This document shows positions 1-10,345 of a stretch of DNA of 64,000 nucleotides, piece by piece. Origin of the DNA: Selaginella moellendorffii (lineage: Eukaryota > Streptophyta > Lycopodiopsida > Selaginellales > Selaginellaceae); the NCBI RefSeq assembly GCF_000143415.4, contig NW_003314335.1, forward strand, positions 650,113-714,112. Direction: 5' to 3'. Position 1 is the stretch's first letter; each line of letters begins with the position of its first letter. The notes below the pieces were generated by a model. That model ran no database searches and had not been told where the DNA came from. It saw only the letters and a list, made by a program, of their open reading frames with translations. The translations under genes were made by a program, and so were the position numbers.

Positions 1-1267
1 AATCTACCTTCACCAGCAGCAATCAGAGACAAAGCATGAGCAGGTGATAGGACAACCTCTTCCTTGATACCCTCGACATAAGTTCCCTTTCAGCACAAAT
101 AGAACATCAAGGTAAGGTTAGTCATAATAATCTCGCAGTAGTACCTGAGCATCTTCTCTGACTCGTAAATTTTGTCCTGCCGGATCCAGCAAGTCGTTGA
201 TCACCTACAAAACATGGACATTTAGTCAAGCTTGACAGAAACGCTACGTACCTCATTGTAAATCTCAAGATAAGATACGCGCAGAAGGAACTCCCGTCCC
301 GGAGTCTACAGGTAGATCTTTAAGGAACCAAACTCATTGCAGAATCGAAACTTACATACATCCTGGATAATGCTGAAGACGTCCTTCACCGCCAAAGGTA
401 TGATGCCAGGGCTTTTCTGATCACCCTGATCAAAAGAACGGCTTATAAATTCCGGAAACAGCCAGTCTGGATGCTTACATGCATGGTGTGAGTCTTGCCA
501 CTGCTGGTAACACCATAGGCGAATACTGTTCCTGTAGAAACAAATTCACGTAAGAACAAAAATCTGATAAAGCAGGAGCTCTTCACCACAAACCATTTAC
601 ACCCTGCATAGCAGCTGCCACAACATGTTGCGCGGCGATGTCGTAAACGCCTCTCGTCGTTGTAGCGGGGCCGAAAACTCGATCTATCAAAACAAGAAAA
701 AAAACAAAGAATGAATTCATAGTCTTGGATAAAGGAAAACTAACCAAAAGCGTAGAATGTAGCCAGATTGTATTCGCTCCTTACAGTCGTGTCACCATCG
801 GCATACCAGGCAACTTCATCACCCTTTTGGATTTCTCTAGAACTGAGACAAATAAAAACAAAAGGACTTGAATCAATGCATGAAACTTTCGATCGATCTT
901 ACCTCAATGGCCGAAAGCGAACGGTCACGGAGATGCTCTCCTTGGCCCTGTTGATAAACTCCACTCTATCAAACATTGACGAGGAAGAAGAAGGCGTGAA
1001 AGGACTGGAACCCCCATTGAAGGAAGAGTACTTCATCGATGGAGGGGTCATGAGAGCCTGGCTGCTACTCCTGGATCTAGTCGGCGTGAGAGACCTGTGG
1101 CTACCACCGCCGCCACCACCGAGAGAGGCTCTACCAGTCGACGACGGCGAAGAAATGGAGGACGGCGAGGCGGGCTGGAATCCAGGGATTCTACCATTCA
1201 CTGACGACGGCCTTCTAAATCTAAACGGGGAGCTAGATCTTCTCGACGATGCCGAAGTAGAAGCCAT
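1..1267 (-). CDS. Kinesin-7 family motor protein, N-terminal part (gene runs off the left edge)
   Basis: Microtubule motor of the plant kinesin-7 class (the group containing Arabidopsis MKRP and KIN7). Exon 1 runs from the start at 1267 to 903 and encodes a Ser/Gly/Pro-rich head of about 100 residues, ending in SISVTVRFRPL, the first strand of the motor domain. Exon 2 is about 842-747. Further exons give DRVFGPATTTRGVYDIA, the P-loop GVTSSGKTHTMHGDQ, LLRVSYLEIYNEVINDLLDP and the segment YVEGIKEEVVLSPAHAL before the window ends. The order and wording match kinesin-7 motors closely, and all joins use short GT-AG introns. Switch II, neck and stalk lie outside. The low-complexity head is usual for this group, and some members are said to be organelle-targeted; I see no decisive transit signal here. 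Confidence 0.9.
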
Positions 1268-2439
1268 CTATCTTTCCCTCTCGCGGCCGGATTATCCCCA
1301 CCCAATGCGCGACAAGCCTGATCCACAAATCGAGGCATCGATCAGACACAAGCACGGATCGCCTGGAAGAAATGCTGGCATTCGCTCACCTCACCAGCGC
1401 ACCGAGAAAAACCATGTCCTAGCCCTGAGAGAACAACGCCACGGATCGAACGGCAGCGCCTGACAGGCGTCAGTCGCCATGTGTGGATCGCGGTGGCGGC
1501 GCGCGAGCGAGCGCGAGCAGATCGATCGGCCCTAAGCTACACGGGGGCGGCGGTGGCGGTGACGGCGGCAGCCTGGCGGCGGCGGCAAATCTCCTCTCCC
1601 TCCGCCTAGCTCGCGCTTTTAGTGTTTTTGTAAATGACCTCGCCAGGGCCTAATCCGACGGCTCACAGCCCCCCAAATTCAAATCGTTTAGGGGTCTCCA
1701 TCCAACGGCTGTAAGCGCGTGCGCCGGCCGGGCCGGTGGCGCCACCGACAGCAGCCGGTCGGCATGGAACTCCTTTCCCGCCACCATCAAGACCAAGATT
1801 GGCATATTCCCCGCTGCCAAGAGTAGAATCTTCACATGATGTCCATGTTGATTTTTATGTTGTATTTGCTCCAAGACATGCGCTCCAAGCGAATTAGTTG
1901 GCATTCTTTTTGTTGGCATGCAAATGAATGCCACCTGAATCAAAGCCAGTCAATTATTTCACTGTTGCTTTAGTTGGTTTCCTTTGGCTTTTTCTTCCTC
2001 TTTTTTTTTTGAGTTTCTTGATATTTCTCACCCCAAAGTCAAAACTAGAGGCAGAAGAAGCAGTTTTTAGTGAATGAAAAAAAAAAAAAGGAAAGGGGAG
2101 AAAAGGCATGCATGTGAGGAGTGGCAGAAGCCAACCAAGACATTGCCCAATTCTCTGACAAAGAAAAATTGCAAACACCAAAGATACTGCAAGCGAATGT
2201 GAAAGCCCACCCACATTTTGTGGAAAATGGAGATCAGAAGAAGGGAAGAAAGGGAAGATATTCAGACATTTTTGTTTGCTTCTCCAAGTGTTGCTTTCAT
2301 GTGCTATCTAAGCCATTACTAAGAAGTGCTAATTAACAATTTAGAATCATTGGTCTCTCTAGCTGACAAACAAACAACATGAGCTCCAAGATCAAAGGAA
2401 TAGAATTTAGTGATGATACTTTAGAATTTAAGAGATTCT
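1268..2439. other. Intergenic: GC-rich kinesin 5' flank and AT-richer spacer
   Basis: About 1440-1640 is very GC-rich, with runs of GGCGGC and GCGAGC just upstream of the kinesin start, and probably holds its 5' leader and promoter. From about 1640 to 2440 there are only short, unconvincing open frames and homopolymer runs. I see no gene or known element. Confidence 0.5.
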
Positions 2440-3414
2440 TTATTTGTTTGGCATTGTTTCTAGCCTTCCATTAAAATGTCTTGGCCAAAATCTGGCCAAG
2501 CTCTGGCTGAAATCAACTTGAACCCACCGGTCATCAATCAGCAAGCCTCCCTTTCCGCCAACTTTCACGTAAGCCTCCTCACAAGACTCCCTGTTTGCAA
2601 ACTCAATGAAACCATAGCAGAGGCTCTCCCCAGTCTTGTGATCCCGAATAATGCTCGCCTCCGCCACCTTTCCAAACCTCTGGAATATGAGCCCCAGGTC
2701 CTCCTCCTCCGTCACCCTGTTGAGATTCCTCGCAAACAGGACGTTTTCCGGGGGCTTCATCTCCGCATCTGGAATATCCCCCACCATCTCGAGCACCACG
2801 GCTCTGCTCCGCGCCTCCCGAGCTCTGTTCTCGATCTCCATCTTTGTCTCGTCGATCGTAGGGTTCCAACCATCGTCCAGAGTTGTCACGACGTTTTTCT
2901 GCTCGCATGGCGGAATCTTTAGCGAGTAAAGCCCTTCCGGATCATCGAATGGATCGTCCAGGATAGCAACGCTCTTGATCCGGATGTCCTTGTACGGCCT
3001 GAAGCTTTCATTAACGTACGCCTCGTTGATCTTCTCTAGGGTGTCGAGACCCTCCGCCACCTTTCCAAACACGACGTGTTTCTCATCCAGGTATTCCAAA
3101 CCATGGCCTCTTGTGGCGATGTAGAACTGCGAGCCATTGGGGTTTGGCGTCGCCACCATTCCAATATCATCGTGCTTCATACTCGATTTTCCAGCTGGGC
3201 TATCTCTCCCCAGCAATTTGAAGATGGAGTCGCCACCAGATCCCGCGCCGGTTGGATCGCCTGCTTGCGCTACAAAATCCCTTTGGACGCTGTGAAATAA
3301 GCAGCCGTCGTAGTATTTGATCTTGCAAAGCTTTAGAAAGCTGTATGCTACCTGGCTTTGACAATCTAGATCGATTACAAGATCGCCCAGGCTGGTGGTC
3401 ACAAGCACGGCCAT
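2440..3414 (-). CDS. CYP59-like cyclophilin with RRM, intronless and shortened
   Basis: Multidomain peptidyl-prolyl isomerase of the CYP59/PPIL4 type, nuclear proteins that bind RNA and the RNA polymerase II tail. A single open frame of 324 residues starts at MAVLVTTSLGDLVIDL, which aligns with the family start; an in-frame ATG 19 codons upstream (3471) is also possible. Residues 1-165 form the cyclophilin domain (CLFHSVQRDFVAQAGDPTG, then GSQFYIATRG, HVVFGKVAEG). Residues about 225-305 form the RRM, with RNP2 VLFARNL and RNP1 LCYGFIEF. The cyclophilin core is shortened between DSIFKLLG and SMKHDDIG compared with Arabidopsis CYP59. The protein stops just after the RRM at VQVDFSQS plus a short tail, so the zinc knuckle and the charged RS/RD tail of CYP59 are missing. 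Absence of introns in an intron-rich neighbourhood suggests a retrocopy. Expression unknown. Confidence 0.88.
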   Translation of the reverse strand: MAVLVTTSLGDLVIDLDCQSQVAYSFLKLCKIKYYDGCLFHSVQRDFVAQAGDPTGAGSGGDSIFKLLGRDSPAGKSSMKHDDIGMVATPNPNGSQFYIATRGHGLEYLDEKHVVFGKVAEGLDTLEKINEAYVNESFRPYKDIRIKSVAILDDPFDDPEGLYSLKIPPCEQKNVVTTLDDGWNPTIDETKMEIENRAREARSRAVVLEMVGDIPDAEMKPPENVLFARNLNRVTEEEDLGLIFQRFGKVAEASIIRDHKTGESLCYGFIEFANRESCEEAYVKVGGKGGLLIDDRWVQVDFSQSLARFWPRHFNGRLETMPNK

Positions 3415-3754
3415 TGTGAATGCAAAAGGATGTCGTGTGTGGGCTTTTGTAAACGCAGCCTTTTGGCCCAAACGAATATTCTAAGTATATGCTATTATGT
3501 GAACGTTGAAGATTAGGTTTTCCTCTTTTTTTGGCAGTCTAGAAATACTTCCGAGCGCGACGCGATCTAGGTAGAGGAGCTCCCGATCGAAGCGCCGGAG
3601 CTCGACTTCAGCAATCAAATGCAGCAGTGCTAGAGTCCCGCGGCCTCAATCAGGTATCTCCCTACCGATCGATATTTCGGGCTTAGCGCAGTCCGATCGA
3701 ACGGATTCTAGTCCTCAAGCGCAGTAGCTAACCTCGCAGCGATTCCGGAGCGGC

Positions 3755-3926
3755 ATGGTGGATCAGGTTTTGTTCTGCCGCTCTTGTTTCTTTCGGTAAT
3801 AATCCCTTCTAAATCGTCTCGCCATTACAGCCAAAGCTTGTCATGGACAGAGGATATGGAGCTGTCCCCGGCGGCCTCTCCGGTGGGCGAGCAATCACTC
3901 AAAAGAAACTTGTAACACAGGCATGA
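3755..3926 (+). other. Possible two-exon small peptide (36 codons)
   Basis: ATG GTG GAT CAG at 3755-3766 is followed by a 64-nt GT-AG gap, and the frame continues from 3831 to a TGA at 3924-3926. The peptide would begin MVDQPKLVMDRGYGAVPGGL and end with KKLVTQA. Base composition and the short intron look genic. I do not recognise the peptide. It could equally be 5' leader of a longer transcript running towards the PPR gene. Confidence 0.22.
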
Positions 3927-4055
3927 GAAGGTGCGTTTGTTCTTTCTTTTCTAAGATCAAGCAGCTTGCTGCGTGATTTTTTGTTCGCTTTGAGATGGCT
4001 GAATTTCTATTTCACTTCATCGAAATGCCAACGTCAATCTTGCACTACAAATTTT

Positions 4056-4346
4056 TCAAGCTCGGCATTCTCGACATTCTCGACATATTGAAGTGTTTGC
4101 AAGTTCTAGTTCCCTTGCAAGCAAGTGTTTTTCTTTCTGATTTGTAGCATTCTCATCAGGTGTCTCTTCCTTGGATCTCTCTGAGCGGTTTTCTGTGTAC
4201 CATCGATCAGGCTGAGCAGTAACAACGCTGACATTCTTCCATTTCACAGCCAGTCCACTCTCAATACGTCCTCCAGGTAATAAATTTTCATTGTAAGGCA
4301 CTTCATAGTTCATAGCAGGTGTTTTTTTCTTGCATTTTGTGGACAT
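4056..4346 (-). other. Unrecognised open frame, possibly an exon
   Basis: A 96-codon frame containing MNYEVPYNENLLPGGRIES and WKNVSVVTAQPDRWY, followed by a charged stretch. Its composition looks protein-like, but no family is recognised and no neighbouring exon on this strand could be joined to it. It may be a relic of a gene or mobile element. Confidence 0.18.
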
Positions 4347-4602
4347 CTACGATTCGTCATCGAGTTTTTGCAACCAGAGCTCATACAGTAGCGAGTAGCG
4401 GTGTAAGTTATTTCACAACTTTGGCTTTGGACGATTTATTTTATTTTTTCATTTTTCGGCCTCTTTTTTTGTGTTGCAGGCCCGAGAAAATGCCTCGAAA
4501 GCACTATCGAAAAAAGAAATTCACTCCAAAGAAAAGGATTGTTCGGTATGGAAAAGTTTTGATAATCAATTTTACTCTCTTCGTAGTCTGGTTTTCTAAC
4601 CC

Positions 4603-7600
4603 ATGCGATGCCGCCTCACTCGTCTGGGTTGCGATGGTGTCCCTCCCTGGAAGAGATTCCACTACCCGGGCACCTGGGCAGCCACAAACTCTTCTTCCTC
4701 CCAAGCGCTGCTGCTCTCCTCCATCCGGGCACTCCAAGCTTGCGCCATCGCCAGAGATCTCGAGCTGGGCAGGCTCCTCCACTCGAGCTCTCGCCTCCGC
4801 GGCCTCCACCACAACGTCTATGTCGCCAACACGCTCATCGCCATGTACGCGAAGTGTGGCAGCATGGTGGAATCCCAGTCCGTCTTTGATGCCATGGCCT
4901 CCCCTGAGCTCGTCTCGTGGAACGCTCTCATCTCCGGCTATGCCACTAACGGCGACAGCGAGCTCGCGCTGGAGCTCTTCTCGCGTCTTGGCGATGGCGT
5001 CGTCGCCGCCTTCCAGCCCAATGCGAGGACTTTCCTGGCGGCTCTCGTGGCGTGCTCGAGCCTGGCAGCCAAGGAAGATGGTCAGTGGATCGGTGGGAAG
5101 ATCGTTAAGTTGAAGTACCTGGAGAGAGCAATGGAGATCCACGCCCGAGCTAGCCGGTGCTGCGACGACACGGATGTTTTCGTTGCCAATGCTCTCGTCG
5201 ACTTGTACGCCAAGTGTGGCAGCCTGGACGACGCCAAGAGAGTGTTCTTCCGCAGCATCCCGATTCCCAGCGTCGTGTCTTGGACGTGTCTCATCGCTGG
5301 CTGTGCCGAGAACGACCATGGCGAGGAGGCTCTCGAGTTCTTCGACCGCATGCAGCGCGAGGGGTGCCGTCCAAACTCTCGGACTTTCGTTGCGGCGCTC
5401 ACGGCCTGCTCCAGTCTGGCTGAGAGGCTTGGACGAGCCGAGTGCTTGGAGAAGGCTCGAGTGATCCACTCCCAGGCCGCGGCTCTCGGCTACGATCGCA
5501 GCGAAACGTTTGTAGCGAACAGTCTGGTCGACGTCTACTCCAAGCTCGGCTCCATGGCGGACGCACAGGCGGTGTTTGACGGCATGGATCGCCGGGACGT
5601 CGTCTCGTGGAACTCCCTGATGCTCGGATATGAGGAGAAAGGTGACAGCGGCAAGGCCCTCGAGTTGTTCGACCGGATGGAAGACGAAGATGGCGGCGGC
5701 TGCGAGCCGAATACCCGGACACTCGTCGCTGTGCTGAATATCTGCTGTGGACTCCTGGCTCGAGAGGTGGCCGAGAGCGTTGCTGGAAAGGCCAGCTGCT
5801 TGGAGAGAGTCGTGGCTGTCCACTCGAGAGCTGCGAAGACGAGCTGTGCAGCGGACATGTTCCTGGCCAACAGTCTGATCCACGCCTACGCGAAGTGTGG
5901 CCGCATGCCCGAGGCTCGCGAAGTTTTCGACCGGATGCTCCGCCGGAACGTTGTGTCATGGACGTTTCTCATCCTGGGATACGTCGACAACGGGGACAAC
6001 AAGCTGGCTCTCGAGGCTTTTGCTTCCATGGAGCTGGAGAAGTGTCCGGTGGACTCTCGGTGCTTGGTCGCTGCTCTCAGGGCCTGCAACACACGAGACG
6101 GGAAAGCTTGTAAGCTCGAGTCACTGAGAAACGGGATGGCTGTTCACTCTAAAGCAGTGAAGAGTGGTCACGACTCTAATCCTTACGTAGCGAGTACCTT
6201 GATCGACATGTACGCCGGTTGTGGCAGCATGGCGGATGCTCGGCGTGTGTTCGACCGGATGCCGACGCACGACGTTGTTTCCTGGACGGCTTTGGTGCTC
6301 GGCTTTGCTGACAACGAAGAAGCCGCCCTGGCACTGGAGCTCTTCGAAGAAATGGGGACCAGAGGCTGCTCGCCGAATGCTCTCACGTATGTCTCGGCCC
6401 TGACGGCATGCGTTGCTCTGGCGGACGAAGAGGACGGCCGGGATATCCGAGGAAAGTTGGTGAAGATGGAGTCCTTGGAGAAAGGAAGAGCGCTTCACTC
6501 TCGTTGTCAAAGCGGTGGATTTGATGCCGAAGTCATGGTGGCCAACAGTTTAGTGGAGATGTACTCGAAGTGTGGAAGTATGGACGATGCGAGGAAGGTG
6601 TTTGACGGCATGGCTCGCCACACGGTTGTGTCCTGGACTGTCTTGATCCTTGGCTACGTCGAAAACGGCGAGAACGACCAAGCGTTAAAGGCTTACGAGT
6701 CGATGAGATCGTCCCAGAGTTGTATTCCGGATGCTCGGATTTACGTTGTTGCTCTCATGGCCTGCGCGAACTCCGGAGCTATAGAGGATAATGGTCTAGA
6801 AGTTGATGGAGTCGTCGTAAAACCGAAAAGCTTGGAGAAAGGAATGCTCGTCCACTCTCAGGCAGCAGCACAGGGACTGCAAACCGACACTTTCGTGGCC
6901 AATAGCTTAGTTGCCATGTACTGCAAGTGTGGAAGCTTACTTGATGCTCGCATGGTCTTTGACAGGATGCCAGTCTCAACTGTTGTGTCGTGGACGGCCT
7001 TGATTCTCGCGCACGCTGAAAACGCACAAGCCGAGTTAGCACTGGAGTTCTTCAAGGCAATCCAAAGTGACAAAACCTGTGAACTCGACTCCAGGGCTTA
7101 CATTGCAGCACTCGTGGCGTGTGGAGCTCTGACCGCACTCGAGGCTGGAAGACGAATCCATGCAGAAGTTTGCAAGCGGGGTTTCGACGGCGAAGTCTAC
7201 GTTGCAAACGCTCTTGTCGACTTCTACGCCAAGTGTGGAAGCATGGACGAAGCAATGGCAGTCTTCGACTCGCACAAAGGCAGGAACCTCGTCACTTGGA
7301 GTGCTCTGGTAGCAGGATACGCCCGGCAAGGAGGAGAAACGAACCGAGTGCTTGACATGTTTGAGAAGATGCCACAGCAGTGCTGCATCTCCTCCTTGTC
7401 GGTTCTCACAGCGTGCAGCCACGCCGGTCTTGTCCACAGAGGGAAGGAATGCTTCCAGGCGATGCAGCAAAGGCAAGGAACCAGGCCTTGGATTGAGCAT
7501 TACCACTGTGTGATAGACATGCTGGGACGAGCAAACCACCTGAAAGAAGCAATGGCAGTGATCTCCAAAATGCCATACAAACCGACCGTGGTTACCTGGA

Positions 7601-7800
7601 CGACGGTGCTAAGCGCGTGTGAGAAGTGGAAGAACGTTGCTGTTGGACGCATCGCGTTTGAGTCACTGCTAAGCTTGGACGAGAACCAGCCCGCGGCTTA
7701 CGTGCTCATGGCAAACATCTACAAGAGCGCTGGGATGCGTGGCGAGGAGCTTGCGGCAATGACACTGGGAAAGCGTTCTACACAACAAGAAAACGCATGA
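4603..7800 (+). CDS. PPR protein, PLS class with degenerate E-type end, 1065 aa
   Basis: Pentatricopeptide repeat protein; family members bind organellar RNA and direct editing, splicing or stability. One exon. Repeats follow a PLS rhythm: YAKCGSM.DAR.VFD.M, then VVSWT.LILGY.ENG..LALELF, then C.PN.RT.VAAL.AC. They recur about nine times from residue 40. Every second unit carries an extra 15-25 residue insert (for example DGRDIRGKLVKMESLEKG) before an IHS-like helix. The end has HYHCVIDMLGRANHLKEA and GRIAFESLLSLDENQPAAYV, the start of an E domain, then stops at KRSTQQENA; there is no E+ or DYW deaminase domain. No clear plastid or mitochondrial transit peptide is visible in the first 40 residues. 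A stop codon in the preceding exon-like DNA argues that translation starts here. RNA target unknown. Confidence 0.92.
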   Translation: MRCRLTRLGCDGVPPWKRFHYPGTWAATNSSSSQALLLSSIRALQACAIARDLELGRLLHSSSRLRGLHHNVYVANTLIAMYAKCGSMVESQSVFDAMASPELVSWNALISGYATNGDSELALELFSRLGDGVVAAFQPNARTFLAALVACSSLAAKEDGQWIGGKIVKLKYLERAMEIHARASRCCDDTDVFVANALVDLYAKCGSLDDAKRVFFRSIPIPSVVSWTCLIAGCAENDHGEEALEFFDRMQREGCRPNSRTFVAALTACSSLAERLGRAECLEKARVIHSQAAALGYDRSETFVANSLVDVYSKLGSMADAQAVFDGMDRRDVVSWNSLMLGYEEKGDSGKALELFDRMEDEDGGGCEPNTRTLVAVLNICCGLLAREVAESVAGKASCLERVVAVHSRAAKTSCAADMFLANSLIHAYAKCGRMPEAREVFDRMLRRNVVSWTFLILGYVDNGDNKLALEAFASMELEKCPVDSRCLVAALRACNTRDGKACKLESLRNGMAVHSKAVKSGHDSNPYVASTLIDMYAGCGSMADARRVFDRMPTHDVVSWTALVLGFADNEEAALALELFEEMGTRGCSPNALTYVSALTACVALADEEDGRDIRGKLVKMESLEKGRALHSRCQSGGFDAEVMVANSLVEMYSKCGSMDDARKVFDGMARHTVVSWTVLILGYVENGENDQALKAYESMRSSQSCIPDARIYVVALMACANSGAIEDNGLEVDGVVVKPKSLEKGMLVHSQAAAQGLQTDTFVANSLVAMYCKCGSLLDARMVFDRMPVSTVVSWTALILAHAENAQAELALEFFKAIQSDKTCELDSRAYIAALVACGALTALEAGRRIHAEVCKRGFDGEVYVANALVDFYAKCGSMDEAMAVFDSHKGRNLVTWSALVAGYARQGGETNRVLDMFEKMPQQCCISSLSVLTACSHAGLVHRGKECFQAMQQRQGTRPWIEHYHCVIDMLGRANHLKEAMAVISKMPYKPTVVTWTTVLSACEKWKNVAVGRIAFESLLSLDENQPAAYVLMANIYKSAGMRGEELAAMTLGKRSTQQENA

Positions 7801-8181
7801 GCTCGAAAGAAATCCTTGAAAGAGTTCCAAACCCCATCGCTTCCAAGCATTGCCTTCTCAAACACCGAGATCACTCACCCGAGGCTGAGCGTTAGCGAAA
7901 TCCTAGGCGCATGCCAGGGATTCTCGAGTAAAATGTAGACGACCGGACGAAGATTACCTCAATTCCTTGATATTTTTGCGCTCCACGATCGCGGATTCCA
8001 TGATATTTCCGCGCATTCTTGCGCGACGATCGCGCTAAAACCTGGCACTTGGCGCATTCCAGCTCACGAGCGTATTCCAGCTTACGATCGCATGCGCTCG
8101 CGCATGAGGATCGCAAAAACCCTGGGAGAAGTAAGAACCCTAAAGAAATATATTTACATTTAAGCGACGTAACGTATATTA
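7801..8181. other. Intergenic spacer between convergent genes
   Basis: 3' flanks of two convergent genes. About 7960-8120 contains several imperfect copies of short words such as ATTCCA, CGATCGCG and GCGCATTC. No open frame or known element is seen. Confidence 0.4.
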
Positions 8182-10103
8182 TTAACAGCCACTGGGCCTA
8201 TAGTAGTCTGGAGGGACGCTTGGACACCTCTCGTCCATGGAGGCGTAAGGCACCAGGGTGTTATAGTCCGGCAATTCCATCCTATACGTCCCCAAGATCT
8301 GGCAGAATGGAAGAGGAGGATCATCGTGAGCATTACACCATTTTGGCAGCCGCGAAGAATTCTTCTCGAAGAAGCTCAGCATGTATGCGTCACGGATCTG
8401 GAAGCAAAGAGAAGAACTCTCGTCACTCTCACTCAAGCTAGAAGGAAGAAGAAGGAAGCGAGCACTTACCGTGAACTCGGTGACTTGGATGGAGCTTGCG
8501 AGCTCTCCAAACAATCCAGCTTCTTTGTACATTTGGAGGACGAACGCGACGCAGGACGTCGACTTGCCGTCGCTGTAAATCCAATCGTCCTTCTCTGGAA
8601 TGGCCAGAAGCTCCTCGAATGGAATGCCTCGATGCTCGGCTTCTCTCATCACGCCGGGAAGATCCAGCCCCTGGTAGCACAAAAAACATGAACAAGTTTT
8701 CCACTTTTCTCATCGAAACTAAGTCATACCTGAGTGTCGAGACGCTTGTTGAGAGCTTCATTCCACATATTGGCAGCATACTCTGGTTGGAGTCGAGTCC
8801 AGACCGTGAGCACCGAAGCCACCTATCCCAACCGAGAAAATGTGTCAACAAGCTTTGGAAACTAAAGCTCTCTTACCAGGTTTGAGTCCAGCTGAGGAGG
8901 ATAGTTGTCTACCGGAGTGTCAATCCAGCTGAAGATCATGTTATGGTAACCATATGGCTTGCCATCCATGCTCCGCGCGTATTCCCAGGCGGCAGTAAGA
9001 TTGAACTTTTCTCGCATCGCCGAGCTGAGAGGCAACACAACAATATGAGGATTCGCATCGTCTGCTAGCTGCTGCTTCCACCAGTCATCCCAAGTTAAGA
9101 CAGCAATTATCTCTTGACCCTGCCACACAAGAGAATGAAAATCAAGATAACCACCAAGAAGAAACGCTTGTTTACCTCTTTGTTTTCGTGCCCGGACTCT
9201 CCAACCCACAGCTTTCCTTGTTCGTCCCTGAGAGCAAACGCAGTGTGCCCAGCGTAAGCTCCCGTGACCCATTTCTCCAAAGTTTCAAAGCCTCCCCAAC
9301 GTCCTCGTATCTTGGAGAGCGCCAGAAAGTCACCAGACTGGATATCGTCGGTGCTGAAGTTCGACATGCTTTGCGGACGCTCCACAAACTTAGTTTTCAT
9401 ATGCCTCTTCAAGAACTCGATGTTGGCATCTTGTCCCCAGCCGGTGTTTGAGAAAATCGGCAGCACGTCCCACAGAGCCATCAAAGTTCCAAGCATGCCG
9501 GCCTTCATCAAAAACACCGAAATTCCCTTGTCTTTCACCTGGAAGAGAACTGTCAGCATTTTTCTTGTCAATCTCACTTACATAATCAAGCTCTCCTTCT
9601 TGCCATTCTTTGATCTCCATGGTGTGCGTGCGGCCAATGAAGTAGTAGTCCCAAGTAACTCGGTAAGGAGTGGCAAAGATATACAAGTCCATACATGTCC
9701 AACTGTGAGCATTGCTTGTCTGGAACGAAACCACGACTGTTCTAAGACATGACAAAAAAAAAGAAGAGAAGAACACCAACATTCTTCCTTAAGAACATAC
9801 CTTGATATATAAAATGCCCCCTCCAGAGCTATTGGCCTCCTTTGGCTCCGTGAATTCCAGCCATGCCTCGTTCTTGTAGAAGCAGGCACCTTTCCAGCTG
9901 CTCAAATTCCTGTCCGAGGGAGACGACACTGCCGCTACGAACTCCGGCAGCAAATCCACCGCGTTGTGCAGCCGGTTGAGCGTCGGCCATGCAATCCCGT
10001 GCGGCAGCGCCGGGAGAACGTCGCGCGGATGGAATGGCAGCAGCGGCAGCGATCGCGCGGGCGCGCCGAGGATCATGAGAAGCAGTAGCAGCAGCAGCTC
10101 CAT
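8182..10103 (-). CDS. Secreted protein with a permuted papain-like (NlpC/P60-type) catalytic arrangement, 518 aa
   Basis: Seven exons (10103-9801, 9719-9582, 9538-9176, 9119-8877, 8822-8730, 8670-8470, 8397-8182) give 518 residues. The first 18 residues (MELLLLLLLMILGAPARS) are a signal peptide, so the product should enter the secretory pathway. I do not recognise a named gene. The centre contains SGDFLALSKIRGRWGGFETL, AYAGHTAFALRDEQGKLWVG and ESGHENKE; much later comes STSCVAFVLQMYKEAG. An order of SGD...GH(T/V)...E and finally a cysteine in S-C-V-A-F is what circularly permuted NlpC/P60 (YiiX/LRAT-like) enzymes show, so His in AGHTAF and Cys in TSCVAF are candidate catalytic residues. This fold assignment is inference. 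Substrate unknown. It is divergently paired with NOP56 across 242 bp. Confidence 0.72.
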
Positions 10104-10345
10104 CGATCGCGCCCCGGCGCCCTCGCCCCTGCAAAAAATCTACCTCTAGGGCTCTTCCCTCCAAGCTTGCGTGCCGTATAATAAATGAGGCCCATCCGTA
10201 CAATATAGACGAATATCCCACTAGCTAATGCGAATCTTTTCAAAAAAGGATTTAAAACAGGCTTATGACTTAAACCATGTACTTAGCACTAAAACGAAAG
10301 GCATCATTGGTAGATTCTCGATTTTAGGGTTTAGGGTTTTTCGGC
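10104..10345. promoter_or_regulatory. Divergent promoter gap with telo-box at the NOP56 start
   Basis: A 242-bp gap between divergent start codons. At 10322-10340 lies TTTTAGGGTTTAGGGTTTTT, a double telo-box (AAACCCTA on the other strand) only a few bases before the NOP56 ATG. Telo-boxes near the start are typical of plant ribosome-biogenesis and translation genes. Confidence 0.7.

Noticed and set aside
768-1463. 231-codon plus-strand frame opposite the kinesin start
   Set aside because: It overlaps kinesin exon 1 and its leader on the other strand and has no recognisable domain.
4504-5883. 459-codon open frame on the minus strand
   Set aside because: It lies antisense to the PPR gene; GC-rich PPR repeats commonly leave long antisense frames, and its product is low-complexity without family features.
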